From: Rhizodiscina lignyota | Taxonomy: Eukaryota > Ascomycota > Dothideomycetes > Aulographales > Rhizodiscinaceae | Direction of reading: 5' to 3' | Length of the DNA stretch: 64,000 nt | NCBI GenBank assembly: GCA_010015805.1 | Contig: ML978123.1 | Span: 1,984,001-2,048,000, forward strand | In this document: positions 47,677 to 59,014 of the stretch, one piece after another | Position numbering within the stretch: the stretch's first letter is position 1 | Layout of the letters: each line of letters begins with the position of its first letter | Notes under the pieces: model-generated | The model's database searches: none | What the model was told of the DNA's origin: nothing | What the model saw: the letters and a program-made list of their open reading frames with translations, nothing else | Position numbers and translations under genes: made by a program

Positions 47677-49572
47677 TTACTGCTTGTTGCTACGTGCCTT
47701 CGAAGCCGCCTTCTTGAACCTCCCTCGCGCTCCGAATTGGATCTTTGTGATCATATCTGCCGCGCTTCCCTTGCTCAGCTCTCCGTATTCTAGCTTACTA
47801 TCTTCCTCGCGGAACTTGTTTAGAAAATCGACCTGCTTATCCGTCGCCGGAGCTTTCCTCCAGTATGCCCGAGTCAGGGCAAACTGTCTCTCGAATGCAA
47901 AGTCCGCACACGTGTCCGCAGCTTTCACCGCATCGCTAAACGTTTCTGCACGCGCTATCTGTCGCGGCTTCATGTATGGACTCTTGGCTCGCGCTTGTGC
48001 CGGAATCTTTTGCAAGTACCGGACAGAGTATGCCGCTGGGCCCTCAGCGTCGGGTTCAATGATAATGTAGTCGCCATCACGATTGACAAGGACGAACCGC
48101 CCATCTCCGACATTCACCCATGCGTATAGGCTCATGCCTCGAATATGTCGCTCAACCGAGGTATCAGCTATCAGATCGTGAATGGTATCGTAAGTGGTGA
48201 AATCGAGTGAGCCTTCGAAACGTCCAGCAACTGCAACCTCAGCTGCTCGTTCGAGTTCCTCTTCTCGCTCTCTGCGGGACTTTAATTCCCTCATCTTTTC
48301 AACATCTGCCTCCTCGACGAGCTCATCAGGATTCAGGCCGAAGAGTGTTGGTGTTGTTACGATGCCAGTCTTCAGAGTCGAGACCATATCGATGACCAGG
48401 CAGTCTTTCTTTCCCGGAGACTGTCGAACGCCTCGACCAATCATCTGGATCAGCAGATTCTGCGACTTGGTGGGACGAGCCAGAAGCACACAGTCAATAT
48501 TCGGGATATCCGTCCCTTCTGTAAATATACCACAGTTCAGCAAGACCGGAATTTCTCCCCTCTTAAACATATCCAGCCGCTCTGTTCTTGTCTGTCGTGC
48601 CGTATCGCTGGTGACGTACTCAGCATGTATCCTATGCGCTCTGAACATCGCAGTCAAACTCGTAACGTGTGCTTTGTCGACACAGAAGACGAGAGTGGAT
48701 TTTCTCTCCCCAACACGATGCTTCCAGGCCTGTACAATGATTTCGTTGGCTTCGTTCGTATTAACGGCCTCGGAAAGTGACCCGATTTGAAAATCGCCAC
48801 CAGAAGTTCGAACGCGTCTCAGGTCCACATTTGACTGGACAGTCGTGAACACAAGATCAGCAAGCCAGCCAGAGTCGATCATGTCAATGTAGTCTTTGTG
48901 GTAGACGATGTGATCAATAGCAGCGCCTAGGGCAACCCCATCGTTCCTTGAAAAGGTCGCAGATACTCCGACCAGTACAGGAGCGTGGTCCTCGAGAGGG
49001 CGAAGTCCAAAGTATTCCAGAACCTTAAGATACTGTGGAGCCACGATGTGATGTGCTTCGTCGACTAGAATGAGCTTGAAGCGGTGAGGGTCGAACTTGC
49101 TTATGCGATCGCCCGACATGATGCTTTGGATGCTTGCGATAGAAATATCTGCGGCGCCGCTCGCATGGTTATTACCCATCTCCACCTCGATAGATTTGGA
49201 TGGGTAAGCCAAAGTACAATGGCGAGCAGCCTGCTCGACCAACTCTCGTCGGTGAACGAGTATGAGTGTCTGAGTAGCATTTTGGTTAGGAGGCTCGATC
49301 CGGTCGATTAGCTGGGTAAAGATGATCGTCTTGCCGCTGCCCGTCGCAAGAGATATCCCAAGACGCCTGTGGCCATGCCGGACATAGTCGAGAACGGACT
49401 GAATACTCTGCTCTTGGTAGTCTCGTAGCCGGATTACCGGAGGTTGCTGGAGTCCCGATGCTGAGGATGCTGCTGCTGTGAAAGTGGCGAGAGAACGTTG
49501 TCTCAATGGTAGTCGAAACGTTCGCTGTAATTGTCGTTGCAAGAGTCTCTGCGCAGCGGGAACAAAGAGCAT
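47677..49572 (-). CDS. IRC3: Mitochondrial Irc3-type DEAH helicase
   Basis: Single exon, 631 aa. Irc3 is a branch-migrating superfamily-2 helicase that keeps yeast mitochondrial DNA intact. The first 35 residues are rich in Arg, Leu, Gln and Ser with no acids (RLLQRQLQRTFRLPLRQRSL), a clear mitochondrial targeting sequence. Motifs in order: Q-like RLRDYQEQSI, Walker A ATGSGKT, motif Ia LVHRRELVEQA, DEAH in LVDEAHH, motif III GVSATFSRNDG, motif V in FTEGTDIPNID, motif VI IQMIGRGVRQSPGK. The C-terminal extension ends in a basic stretch (FKKAASKARSNKQ). Confidence 0.93.
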   Translation of the reverse strand: MLFVPAAQRLLQRQLQRTFRLPLRQRSLATFTAAASSASGLQQPPVIRLRDYQEQSIQSVLDYVRHGHRRLGISLATGSGKTIIFTQLIDRIEPPNQNATQTLILVHRRELVEQAARHCTLAYPSKSIEVEMGNNHASGAADISIASIQSIMSGDRISKFDPHRFKLILVDEAHHIVAPQYLKVLEYFGLRPLEDHAPVLVGVSATFSRNDGVALGAAIDHIVYHKDYIDMIDSGWLADLVFTTVQSNVDLRRVRTSGGDFQIGSLSEAVNTNEANEIIVQAWKHRVGERKSTLVFCVDKAHVTSLTAMFRAHRIHAEYVTSDTARQTRTERLDMFKRGEIPVLLNCGIFTEGTDIPNIDCVLLARPTKSQNLLIQMIGRGVRQSPGKKDCLVIDMVSTLKTGIVTTPTLFGLNPDELVEEADVEKMRELKSRREREEELERAAEVAVAGRFEGSLDFTTYDTIHDLIADTSVERHIRGMSLYAWVNVGDGRFVLVNRDGDYIIIEPDAEGPAAYSVRYLQKIPAQARAKSPYMKPRQIARAETFSDAVKAADTCADFAFERQFALTRAYWRKAPATDKQVDFLNKFREEDSKLEYGELSKGSAADMITKIQFGARGRFKKAASKARSNKQ

Positions 49573-51291
49573 TGACTCCGTTCTTGGAGGTAGGAAATCG
49601 GGCGCTTAGGTCAAGATATCTTGTGGCTTCGAAAAGGGTCAAAACACGCTAATGAGGTGAGGATGGATCGGAAGTGGCGTTACCTAAACTGGCCTAGCGC
49701 TGGATCTGGAGCCATGCGCACTTCGAGATCAAAGCGAACGATATATTATTGCCTTGGATTTCAAAAATGGAACAGACGTGACTGGTGAGATGCAAAAGCT
49801 TAAGAAAGTCGTCAACCCGCCATTTGATGGGCATGCTCACCATCTGAGTGTACAATTATGCTTGCAAGCTGGGTTCTACGCGATCGTGGCTCTGTCTCTC
49901 TCCTTGTGGTTGTTTACCCTTTTGGCTGAGGCTCGGATCCCCTTTCCAGTCTTTGTTCAGTGTCTTGGCAATTCCTCGGAAGATATTGGGGACTAGATAG
50001 TGTCTAATTTGGGAAAATCGCGAGGGCACAATGCGAGATTCGATTATATTTGTAGATCATCCTGACGCGTTCGGCTGGGCCAAAAGCATGTGCTCAGTGA
50101 GCAACAGCAGTCACACAGTTGTCTCAGAGAACGGTCGACTAACAAGGACACGTCGACGCCGATCGTTGGAACGATTCTCGAAGGCCAGAAGCCTCCTCAG
50201 GGTCGCGTCCAGTGTGAGCTGTGCTTCGAGCTTTCTTTTGATTCGGCCCGCTCGTCTCCACATGCCATGGGGTCAATGACGCTAGCGAACGTTTAAGGAA
50301 GTGAACACATGCTGCATTAACATTTGCAAATTGCGCCTATATTTGCACCCGTCAGATAGGAGGCGGCGAAAGTGGCTATATAGATTAGTTGCGAGCAGAG
50401 CGCGGTGCGCGTGGAAGTCGCAGTGGCGAATATCTGGCGGTTGTTTATTGTTTTGTTTCATGTTACTTGGGTAACAGGCAGTCGCGTCTCCAATTGCCAC
50501 CGGCCACGCAGAGCACACCACCTTTGCGCTCCGATCAGCAGACCATTGGCAGGAGGCCTGCGGATCGCACCGCTGACCGCCGCGCCCTCGTCAGACCGTC
50601 AGACTCGTTGCTGCCCTACGAAAAGTTTCGTCGGTCGCGGGGCTGAAGGAGCCGCACGTTCCTTGGCGTTGGCTAACGAGTCAGCACGCGTCCATCACGC
50701 GAAGCTGGAACCTCCAGTTCCCTCGCCTTCCCTCCTCCTCAACCACCTCGCCAGCTACCTGCTCTCTATCACACCACTTCCGCTGCTGAATGTAGCGCCC
50801 TCTTTGTCCGCTGCGCTCAGAACAAAGAACGCGCGGGCATTCCAACATTGCGCGTGGGCTTGTTTACATACACAGCACGTCGCCTCGCATTCCCAGCCGC
50901 AGAACCTAGACAAATACTGAGCGTCGCAACAATACCCTCAATCGACGCGCCACACACGCTGCGTATCTTCTGCCGGATGGATACATCGAACGAAAGTCAC
51001 TTGCGGAGGCCGACGTAGCGCACAAGCACAAGCAACGCGCAGCGCGACCGCCATTCACGCTGGGAGTCGAGCAGACCCGCATTCCTAACAACAATCCAAC
51101 AATCAAACGTCCAGAACAATCGCACAGCAACCTTATCGATTCGAACTAGTGACGCAACGTTGATGTAACTACTGCGACAACCTTCTAGTTACACGCGTTG
51201 TTGTCGTCAGCGCACTGGGACGCCCATCGCGACTTTTTCGCGTCAAATCCGTCGATTTCCGACGAGTCGCTCTGCGCTCGTACCTTCACTC
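49573..51291. promoter_or_regulatory. Divergent promoter region, IRC3 / WEE1
   Basis: 1.7 kb between head-to-head genes. The WEE1 half probably includes a long leader. It carries G1/S-type motifs close to the ATG. Open frames here (for example 50405-50920) have low-complexity composition, and I do not accept them. Confidence 0.45.
51193..51242. promoter_or_regulatory. MCB and SCB-like sites upstream of WEE1
   Basis: ACGCGT (MCB) lies at 51193-51198, and TTTCGCG (reverse of CGCGAAA, an SCB core) at 51236-51242, 50-100 bp before the WEE1 ATG. Yeast SWE1 is transcribed at G1/S through SBF/MBF, so the placement is meaningful; function here is inferred. Confidence 0.4.
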
Positions 51292-54200
51292 ATGGAGATG
51301 AGCTACTCTCCACACAGGGAGGCGGGAGGAACGCTGCATCTGCCTTCGCCGACGCACCCTCATGGGTACCATATCGACATAAACAGACTGCGACGCTCGT
51401 TGTCCCGGTCTCCATCGAAACCGCAGCGTTTCCAATTATTCACAGCATCGCATACGCCTAGCGGATCTCCAGGATCCCCTCTATCACCGCTAGGAGCTTC
51501 ACACCGTTTGGGCTCCAATACAACGAGGGATAGCGGCGGCATACCTGTCTCCCCGCTCGATTCCCATTCCCCATCGACTGCGAGAAAATCAAAATTCCCT
51601 CTTCGACGAAGCACTCCGTTTCGTTCGTCTACCAGGAACAAATCGACACCGAATAGCCCGATGAGACGCGTTCTCTCCGAGTCGAGTAGCCAAGGCAACG
51701 CAATGCCGGCACGGCCTGGCGAGCCATCAAACGAGAACAGTTCCCCAAGCGATGCTGAGAACGCATCCAGGACGGATGCGCGCCCTCCAGGATTTAGGTT
51801 GGAGCTGAACGGGGGCCCAATCAAGTTTGAATTCTCCAGGTCCCTCCAGGAAAATGCAGCACCAGTCAAGTCTAGTCCTCTCAAGCGCAGCGACGGCGTA
51901 ATGAACCTTGAGCAAGGCAACTTTGGAAGCCCTGTCGCAAAACGACGAAGCCTTCACGGAGCGCAGGATTTCGATATGCTGAGGCACGCTCTAGGAGGAG
52001 ACGGTGCCTGCGATGACAGAGACGACGACCATGAGCCAGAATTTTCGTCCTTCTCGCCTGCTCCAAACCGCAATTCGCCTCTGCGGAAGTCTCTTTCTCT
52101 TCGTAAATCGACTCTACAGCAGCGTCACACTCCCAGCCAGACCAGACCTCAGCCACACGAGTTTGCTGTTCCAAGTGTTGCTGCGTCGAAGGCTCGCCAA
52201 CGGTTTTCCTTGGACGGCTCACTTTCTTTTGATACGCAGCCGTTCAACTCGCCATTCCGGCGCTCAGTCCCCCCTCAGAACGGTACACTGTTCCCACAGT
52301 ACAAGAGCATTCCACATCGACCAAGCCCTGCATCCAAGCAGCCCCATCCATTGGCGAATACATTGAGTCCATCGTCATCTGCGTCCAGCCTTGGTGAGGA
52401 TATCGCACCACAGATTTCATTTCTCGAGGAAGCGAGGACAGTGACGACCCAGCCGTATAGAGCGCAAGGATTTTCCAAATCTCTCCCTCTCGGTGCGACG
52501 AGGCCACCTTTGTTGCGTGGGGGAGCTGGCCCGTCAGGTCGAAATGGCCCAGATGCTGGACCTTCTTTCTCCACCCCGGAGGCCTACAGAATGGCAAAGC
52601 CTCATCCTGCTGCGTTCATGTCTACGGGATTGATATCGAAGAAGAACCGCAATGCTGAGCTCCCCGACGAGCCATCAGTCGGATATGTTATGCCCGACAC
52701 TCCTTCCAAACGGGATTCATTTCCACCAATGTCGTCTACGCCTTTCCGCCGTAGCACCGTTGCAAGCACTGCCGGTTTCCAGCATGAATTCGGAAGTCCA
52801 AGCTCGCCATTCTCCGCTCATGCTAGGAAGCTATCCACTGAAACATTTGGGAAGGGAGTTAGTACGTTTGGATCTCGGATGTCGACCGGCGCCCTCAATC
52901 GAAAGGCCAGCTTCACAAGCTTTGATGGAGATGATCAAGCTCAATCTCCCCCTCACATGGCCGAGAGTCAGTCGAGCAATGACGAATTTCCTCCTACGCC
53001 GACGAAGCCGAGTGAAGGAAGGCGATCGAAAGAAAACAGTCTCAGGAGTAGCCTCTTTGGACGCCGACGATCTGTGAATCCAGACACATTTCTGCCTCCT
53101 ACGGTCGATGCCCAAACTGCACCGCTCAGGAACAGTGAGTCCCCCATTCTTAGCGTATTGCCTGAGAGCCATGAGGAGTTAAAAACGGGGCAATTCGATC
53201 CCATTTCTCCATCAGTTACTAGCATGCAAAATCGTCGTTCTACATTACTGTCATTCGCGCAATCTCGTCTGTTACGTCAGTCAAGGCGGGCAGTTTCAGT
53301 TCCCTTGCCTAATCTTTCCATTAAAATATCTCCCCCTTCCCCATCATCAATACACTTTACTAAAGTATCTTATCTCTCCGCAGCTACTCCCACAGATGAC
53401 AAAGATGGTTCTCGACTATCATCACCTCATACACCTCAAGACTCATTTCATCCACCTGATCCAAGTGGACTTACAATATCGGGAAAGAGTCATACGCCAA
53501 ATCCCTTCAAGCTAAGCACCTCAAGCAATATCAGCCTCCCTCCCGCAACTCCAACAGCATCTCGAGATTACATGTTTCCGTTCGGTGAAGCACCGGCTGG
53601 TGGGGTCAAGGGTGTGCGCAAGAACGATGTCGATACTGCCTTGACCTCCCGCTTTGGAAAAGCCGAAGCAATTGGCGTGGGTGAATTCTCGCAAGTGTAC
53701 AGGGTAGTAAATCCTTTACATTCTTCGGATCAAGCCTTCAGCCACTCTTTCAGCAATTATGGAAGTGTCTGGGCTGTCAAGAAGAGCAAGCGTCCGTTTG
53801 CTGGAGTCAAGGATAAGGAAAAGAAGATGCGCGAAGTGAGAATCTTGAAAGCTCTTCGTGGTCACGATCACATCATTCAATTCACCGACTGCTGGGAGTC
53901 AAAGGGCTACTTGTACATCCAGACCGAGTTCTGTGAGAACGGCAACCTGGAACACTTCCTTCTCAAAGCTGGTAACCAGGGGCGGCTGGATGATTTTCGC
54001 ATCTGGAAAATCCTGCTTGAGTTGTCCTTAGTAAGTGCATAGGGTCTTGTAGAACCCCGTTACCGGTACACTGATGCAGAGCAGGGAGTCAAACATATCC
54101 ATGAGAGCAACTTCATTCACCTTGATTTGAAGCCAGCAAATATCTTCATAGATTGGGAAGGCGTCTTAAAGATTGGAGACTTTGGACTCGCAAGCACCTG

Positions 54201-54804
54201 GCCTGCGCCTGCCAACATTGATGGCGAAGGTGACCGAGAATACATTGGACCCGAAATCCTCTCCGGCCGGTTCGACAAGCCTGCAGACATCTTCGCTCTG
54301 GGTATGATCGTACTAGAGATTGCTGGCAACATCGTCCTACCTGACAACGGCACCTCATGGCAGCGACTCAGGGCGGGCGACATGAGTGATCTTCCGAGCC
54401 TAACGTTTAGCTCCGAGGGTAGTCTCCCTCGCAATTCATCCGGCGATCCTGTCAACGCGCCCCCTCACAGGTCTCGTGAAACACTGGGCGGATCGGATGG
54501 CGAGGACGGCAATTTCAAGTTTGACCGTGACACTTCGCCGACGCCTCAGCGGATTGAGCAACTCGTCGAGCCACCAAACTTTATGATCGACCCTGAAGAC
54601 GATGAGGCTTTGGACAAGGTCGTACTGTGGATGATTTCACCGGAGCCAGATGATCGCCCAGTCATCGATCAAGTGTACAATCTTAATGCCGTGCAGTGGG
54701 TTGAGAGGCGCAGGAGGGCTGGTGCCACGGTTTATGAAGGCAACTATGGACCTGCAGACGATGTTCTCAACCATGACCGCGATGTTGACATGACTGACGC
54801 ATAG
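51292..54804 (+). CDS. WEE1: Wee1/Swe1 mitotic inhibitor kinase
   Basis: Phosphorylates the conserved tyrosine of Cdk1 and delays mitosis. Exons 51292-54030 and 54085-54804 (intron 54 bp) give 1,152 aa. The first about 780 residues are disordered and Ser/Pro-rich with many SP/TP sites, typical of phosphoregulated Wee1. The kinase domain follows: Gly loop IGVGEFSQVYRV, VAIK lysine in WAVKKSKRP, catalytic loop FIHLDLKPANIFI (the HLDLKPAN form marks Wee1), DFGLAS, and GDREYIGPEIL, the Wee1 version of the APE motif. An insert rich in Ser/Asp splits the C lobe. The 3' end shows LVLWMISPEP-like VVLWMISPEPDDRP. MEMSYSPHR is the first ATG of the long frame. Confidence 0.96.
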
Positions 54805-55749
54805 TGAAAGCCGCGTCAGGGAATTAACTTGTAGGATGTTGCTTCCTTTGGAATGGGACAGACTGCAGCACAGTGCATCGACTGGGATTTGGCTACTGGT
54901 TTATCACTTGCGGAAAAAAAGGATGTGTCTTGGGACCGTGAGGTCTGTCTGGGATACTCCATCTGTACATCTGTATGAGTACCTTTGGTGACAGACATGT
55001 CACCACACGACTAGTGATTGCTTTTGGAACGAGGTCGACGGAGGAACTTGTGCTTTGACGGGGGGTTGATTGGGCTCGTGAGGTTTCTTACGACGGCCTG
55101 TTGCTGGTTCTTGCGAGTTCGGATGATGCACCGGAGGGAGGATGCTACTGTTTTTGCTGACGAAGTGATGACTTATCGGGAATACTAGGGAGGACGAAGG
55201 ACTGAGCAGTACCATTAAGCGTACGTTAGCTGGGCATTAGTGACAGTGTAGATCGAAAGCATAGTTAGGCCCGAACAAAGAGTCTCCATCTCCCACGTAC
55301 GATCAGCGGGTGAAACATGGCATTCTTGAATTCGCGGCGAACGCGCAGTCGGAATGTCTTTCGGCGCTAGCCTCCTTCGCCCACACCGACGCGGATCTCG
55401 TTTCTTCCCTTCCACCCCGACAGGCCAGGCCAGGCACATCTGTTGAAAACTCACCTTCTCTCTCCGCACTCCACGCACCACCTCATTCGCCTTCGTATAC
55501 ATCCCATCTTCAGCGACGAAGGCATATGCACACTGCTTATTACGGCCTTTTTTGGCGCCACTCGCCCACAGAGCCTTTCCGTGCTGCCGACGGCCCACGC
55601 GAGCCACCCACGTATCGAAAGCCCATAGGTCGATGACGACCTAACGACGTCTCTTTGGACACAACTCACTTTCCACCACGCCGCTTCACCAACCACCGTT
55701 CGCAGCTTGCAATGATACCACTGCCGATATCCACTCCGCGGGAGACAGC
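54805..55749. other. Intergenic, WEE1 / VAC7
   Basis: 945 bp of WEE1 3' UTR and VAC7 promoter with 5' UTR. I see short overlapping frames on both strands but no family resemblance. Confidence 0.4.
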
Positions 55750-58700
55750 ATGACAGATACTGTACATTCCACGGCCGGCCCCGTGGAGCGGAGCGCAAGT
55801 CCTGCGCCCGCGACGACGACAGGAATGGCTGCCTCCAAAACCTCCGCCGCTCCTAAACCGCCGACAAACGGCACCAGCTTGTCCCAGGCCCTGGCTGGAG
55901 CATCGTCGCCCTCTGCACTCGCTTCGCCCATATCCTCGCGTGATTCCTCGCCCGCCAGAAGACAACGCGTCACTTCCGCAGTGAGCAACTCGCGTAAAAA
56001 TAGCCACGACTCAAGCCCCCATCGGCCTCCCTCTCTGCCTGGTACCTCGACCACAATACCCTCTGCTGCTGCGATCCAGCGGGCTCTTTCGGCGACGAGC
56101 ACGCCGCAGCTTCAACCTACGCTCACATCCGAACCTGCCCCGAGATACCCTCGCGCACAGCGATCAGGCCCTACAAGTGTTGGAGAAGACAGCGCGCCGC
56201 AGTGGCCGGTATCACCACGCCTCAAGTCACCCCCGCCGTCATCGTCTAGCTCTCGGAGGAACTCTTTGCGAAGCCCGCAAAAGCAAGCCGAGCCACCTCT
56301 GGTCGCGCCAAGCATAGTCGTCCAGAGCTCGACTCCAACATCAACACCCTCATTCTCAGGGCGGGACAATGGCCTTCCTGTCGCAGGCTTGGATGAAGTC
56401 ATAGTGTCACAACCAAGAAAAGAAAGAGGCGTTACTGGCCCGCCAGCTTTGGAAACCGTTGAAGAGGGTAGCATTCCATCCACACCAAGTACTGAGATTA
56501 GCGAGGATCAAGCGTATGTTTGCTTGCGACTTGCACACCAAGTGACGCAATGCTAATATATCTAGTCTGAGCAAACAAACTACAGCCGAATATCAGCCCA
56601 AGGGCGAACTCACTGTCAATTCTGCTGACAATTCCGATTTATCCGCTTCGGAGACAGCTGCTAAGCCAAACGAGAGTGGCAGTGATAGCGCAGGCAACAA
56701 GAGTAAAGACAAAACTGACAAACGTGCTGAGAACGAGGCGGATAAGACTTTGCGCTCGAAATCAATCCAACCCAAGACTTCTTATACAAGTCTCGCATCC
56801 ATCAAGGCGAAATCCGCCGCCGAGCCGGCATCAAGAAAGATGACAGTCGAGACTGAGACGGTCAGCTCGACGGTTCAACCCACGCTCGGCGGTGCCTCTA
56901 GCGATCGCAATGCGTTGAACAAAGGCGAGCCTGGTGGCAGCCTTCGACTCCGGCCGAGTAATGAGACGATCCGTCCGAAGAAGGAGCGGAAGAAATCAAG
57001 AAAGGCGCCGTCGATCAATTCCGGCACCGGTATGTTCCCAAATGTGGTTCCTTCTGCGCTTGGCTTTCACCATCATTTGCATCACAACCACAGCCTCGAG
57101 AGTGCAAGGCCAGACCTGAGACCTCGGTCGCAGACGTCGCCTACACTTCCGAGCGTCCCTGATGGCACTGCCATTGCGGCTGCGAATCTGCAGTCGTACT
57201 GGGCGTCACGATTTCCTAGCCCCGAATCTAATTTTCCGTATATCCACATGTTGAATCTCAATCTCAAGAATCAAGCCCCGCCATCAAACAGTACTGATAT
57301 CAGTCTGCGAAAAGCGTCTTCCAAGGCGGACATCTTTGAGCAGAAGGTTGCTAGTGCCGTCGATGATGTTAATTCATCGGACTCCGACGAAACGTTCGTG
57401 TACGAATCCAACCCACCAGAGTCACAGCCGCGACGAAGCAGGCATCACTCCAGAACACCAAGCGCAACGAGCATGGCTAGTATGGCCGACCCGAGAAGTG
57501 GTCTGAGGAGTTTAGGTTTAGCGACAGTACTCAACACAGATAGAGGGGTTTCGGGAAAGAGAAGTATGAAGTTCGCAAACAATCCATACAGCAGTTCCGG
57601 AGCGGACGACGATTCAGTTGATCGTCCAGATGGAACGCTACGCGGCGGCACAGTACGTCCGAGCGCTGGCAGCGGCTTGCACCACCATCACATGAGCCGT
57701 CACAATCGCGGAGGACTAGGGCCCACGTCGGCATTTGATGAGGACTTGTTCACACAAGCATCGAAACGCCCTGGCATCGGGTCAAGGCAGTCATCGAGAC
57801 CTACGAGCCCACGCGTAGCAAGTTTTCGAGCAAATGGAAATGGCAATGGCAATGGCAATGGCAATGGTACCTCACGGAAGAACGAAGGCTATGCGTCCTA
57901 CGACCTTGATGCTGACGGCGCAGACGACGAACGCACGCCGCTCATCGGCACTGTCCGAACTCTTCGCGGCGTACGCAATCCACGAGTCCCCGCCAGTATT
58001 CGATTACGTCAATTAGAGCGTGAAGAACATTCGCGAAGTTATTGGCTCAAGCGGTTCGCTGGCTGCGCAGTCATGACCGTCATGGTCGCTGCCGTTGTGC
58101 TTGGTGCTGTCGGATTCTTCTTTGTAACGACCAAACCGCTGTATGAGGTCGATGTGAAGGAGATCCGCAACGTTCTTGCCAGCGAACAGGAAATCATGAT
58201 GGACTTGATGGTCGAGGCAATCAATCCCAATCTGATGACTATATCAGTTGCGGACATGGATGTCAATGTATTTGCGAAGAGCAAACATGTTGGAAGCGAG
58301 AAGTGGTGGCGCGATCATGGCAAACCTCCACCGCCGCCAGTGAAGAAGGCTGAACGACGACAGCAGCGGGAAAAGCGGGAAATTAGTACAACGTCGAAGC
58401 AATGGGTTGACACTGACGACTTTGGCTTCGACTGGCCACTCCCGAACGATCCGGATGAGTTACCCGAAGGCGACCCTCAGATGATGCTACTTGGTCGCGT
58501 GCTGCATTTCGATAATGCGCTCACGTTCGACGGCTCACCTATCAAGCGCCATCTACACTATTCCGTCGGCGAGTTCAGAGTATCGCACCCTGGCAACAAG
58601 ACCGAGGCCGGCGGCACTGAGAGATGGGAGAGAGTACTGCAGGATAAGTTTGAGTTGATTGTAAGAGGGATTCTGAAATATAACCTGCCGCTGTCAACGC

Positions 58701-59014
58701 ATGTCATCGCAGCACCGATCGATGCGAGTGTCATGGTGCATCCTGAGAAAGGCGTTGATGGGCATGGCAGGATGGCGCTTGGGAGAACGAGGAGTCGGAA
58801 ATATCCCAGCGGCGGTGAAGAGCAAAGTCCATTCATTTCGCACGAGGGACAGGGAGTTGTGTGGCATGGAAAGCAGCCCGAGGATGAGAGATCCGGCGGG
58901 AAAGAGAGTAAGGATCACAAGGACACGGGAGACGAGGACGTAGTCGGGCCTGACGAGCGGCATCGACGCCTTGTACGCTCCGCGAGATTCAGCAATGTTC
59001 AAGCATCAGCATAG
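55750..59014 (+). CDS. VAC7: Vac7-like vacuolar segregation protein (PI(3,5)P2 regulator)
   Basis: Vac7 activates the Fab1 lipid kinase on the vacuole membrane. Exons 55750-56513 and 56566-59014 (intron 52 bp) give 1,070 aa. About 750 N-terminal residues are disordered, Ser/Pro/Thr-rich and basic. Fungal Vac7 signatures then appear: DDERTPLIGTVR, a single membrane span (about residues 752-775, AVMTVMVAAVVLGAVGFFFV) and a lumenal domain with PLYEVDVKEIRNVLASEQE, MVEAINPNL, DMDVNVFAKS, MMLLGRVLHFDNALTFDGSP and LIVRGILKYNLPL. The lumenal part resembles an LEA-like fold. A run of six Asn-Gly pairs sits before DDERTPLI. The start MTDTVHSTAG is the first ATG in the open frame. Confidence 0.9.
57833..57868 (+). 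repeat. Hexanucleotide AATGGC microsatellite coding (Asn-Gly)6
   Basis: Six AATGGN units in frame within the disordered part of VAC7. It is an in-frame repeat that can change length without breaking the protein. Confidence 0.9.

Noticed and set aside
50405-50920. 171-codon plus-strand frame between IRC3 and WEE1
   Set aside because: Ala/Leu/Ser-rich without domain or good codon pattern; it most likely falls in the WEE1 leader.
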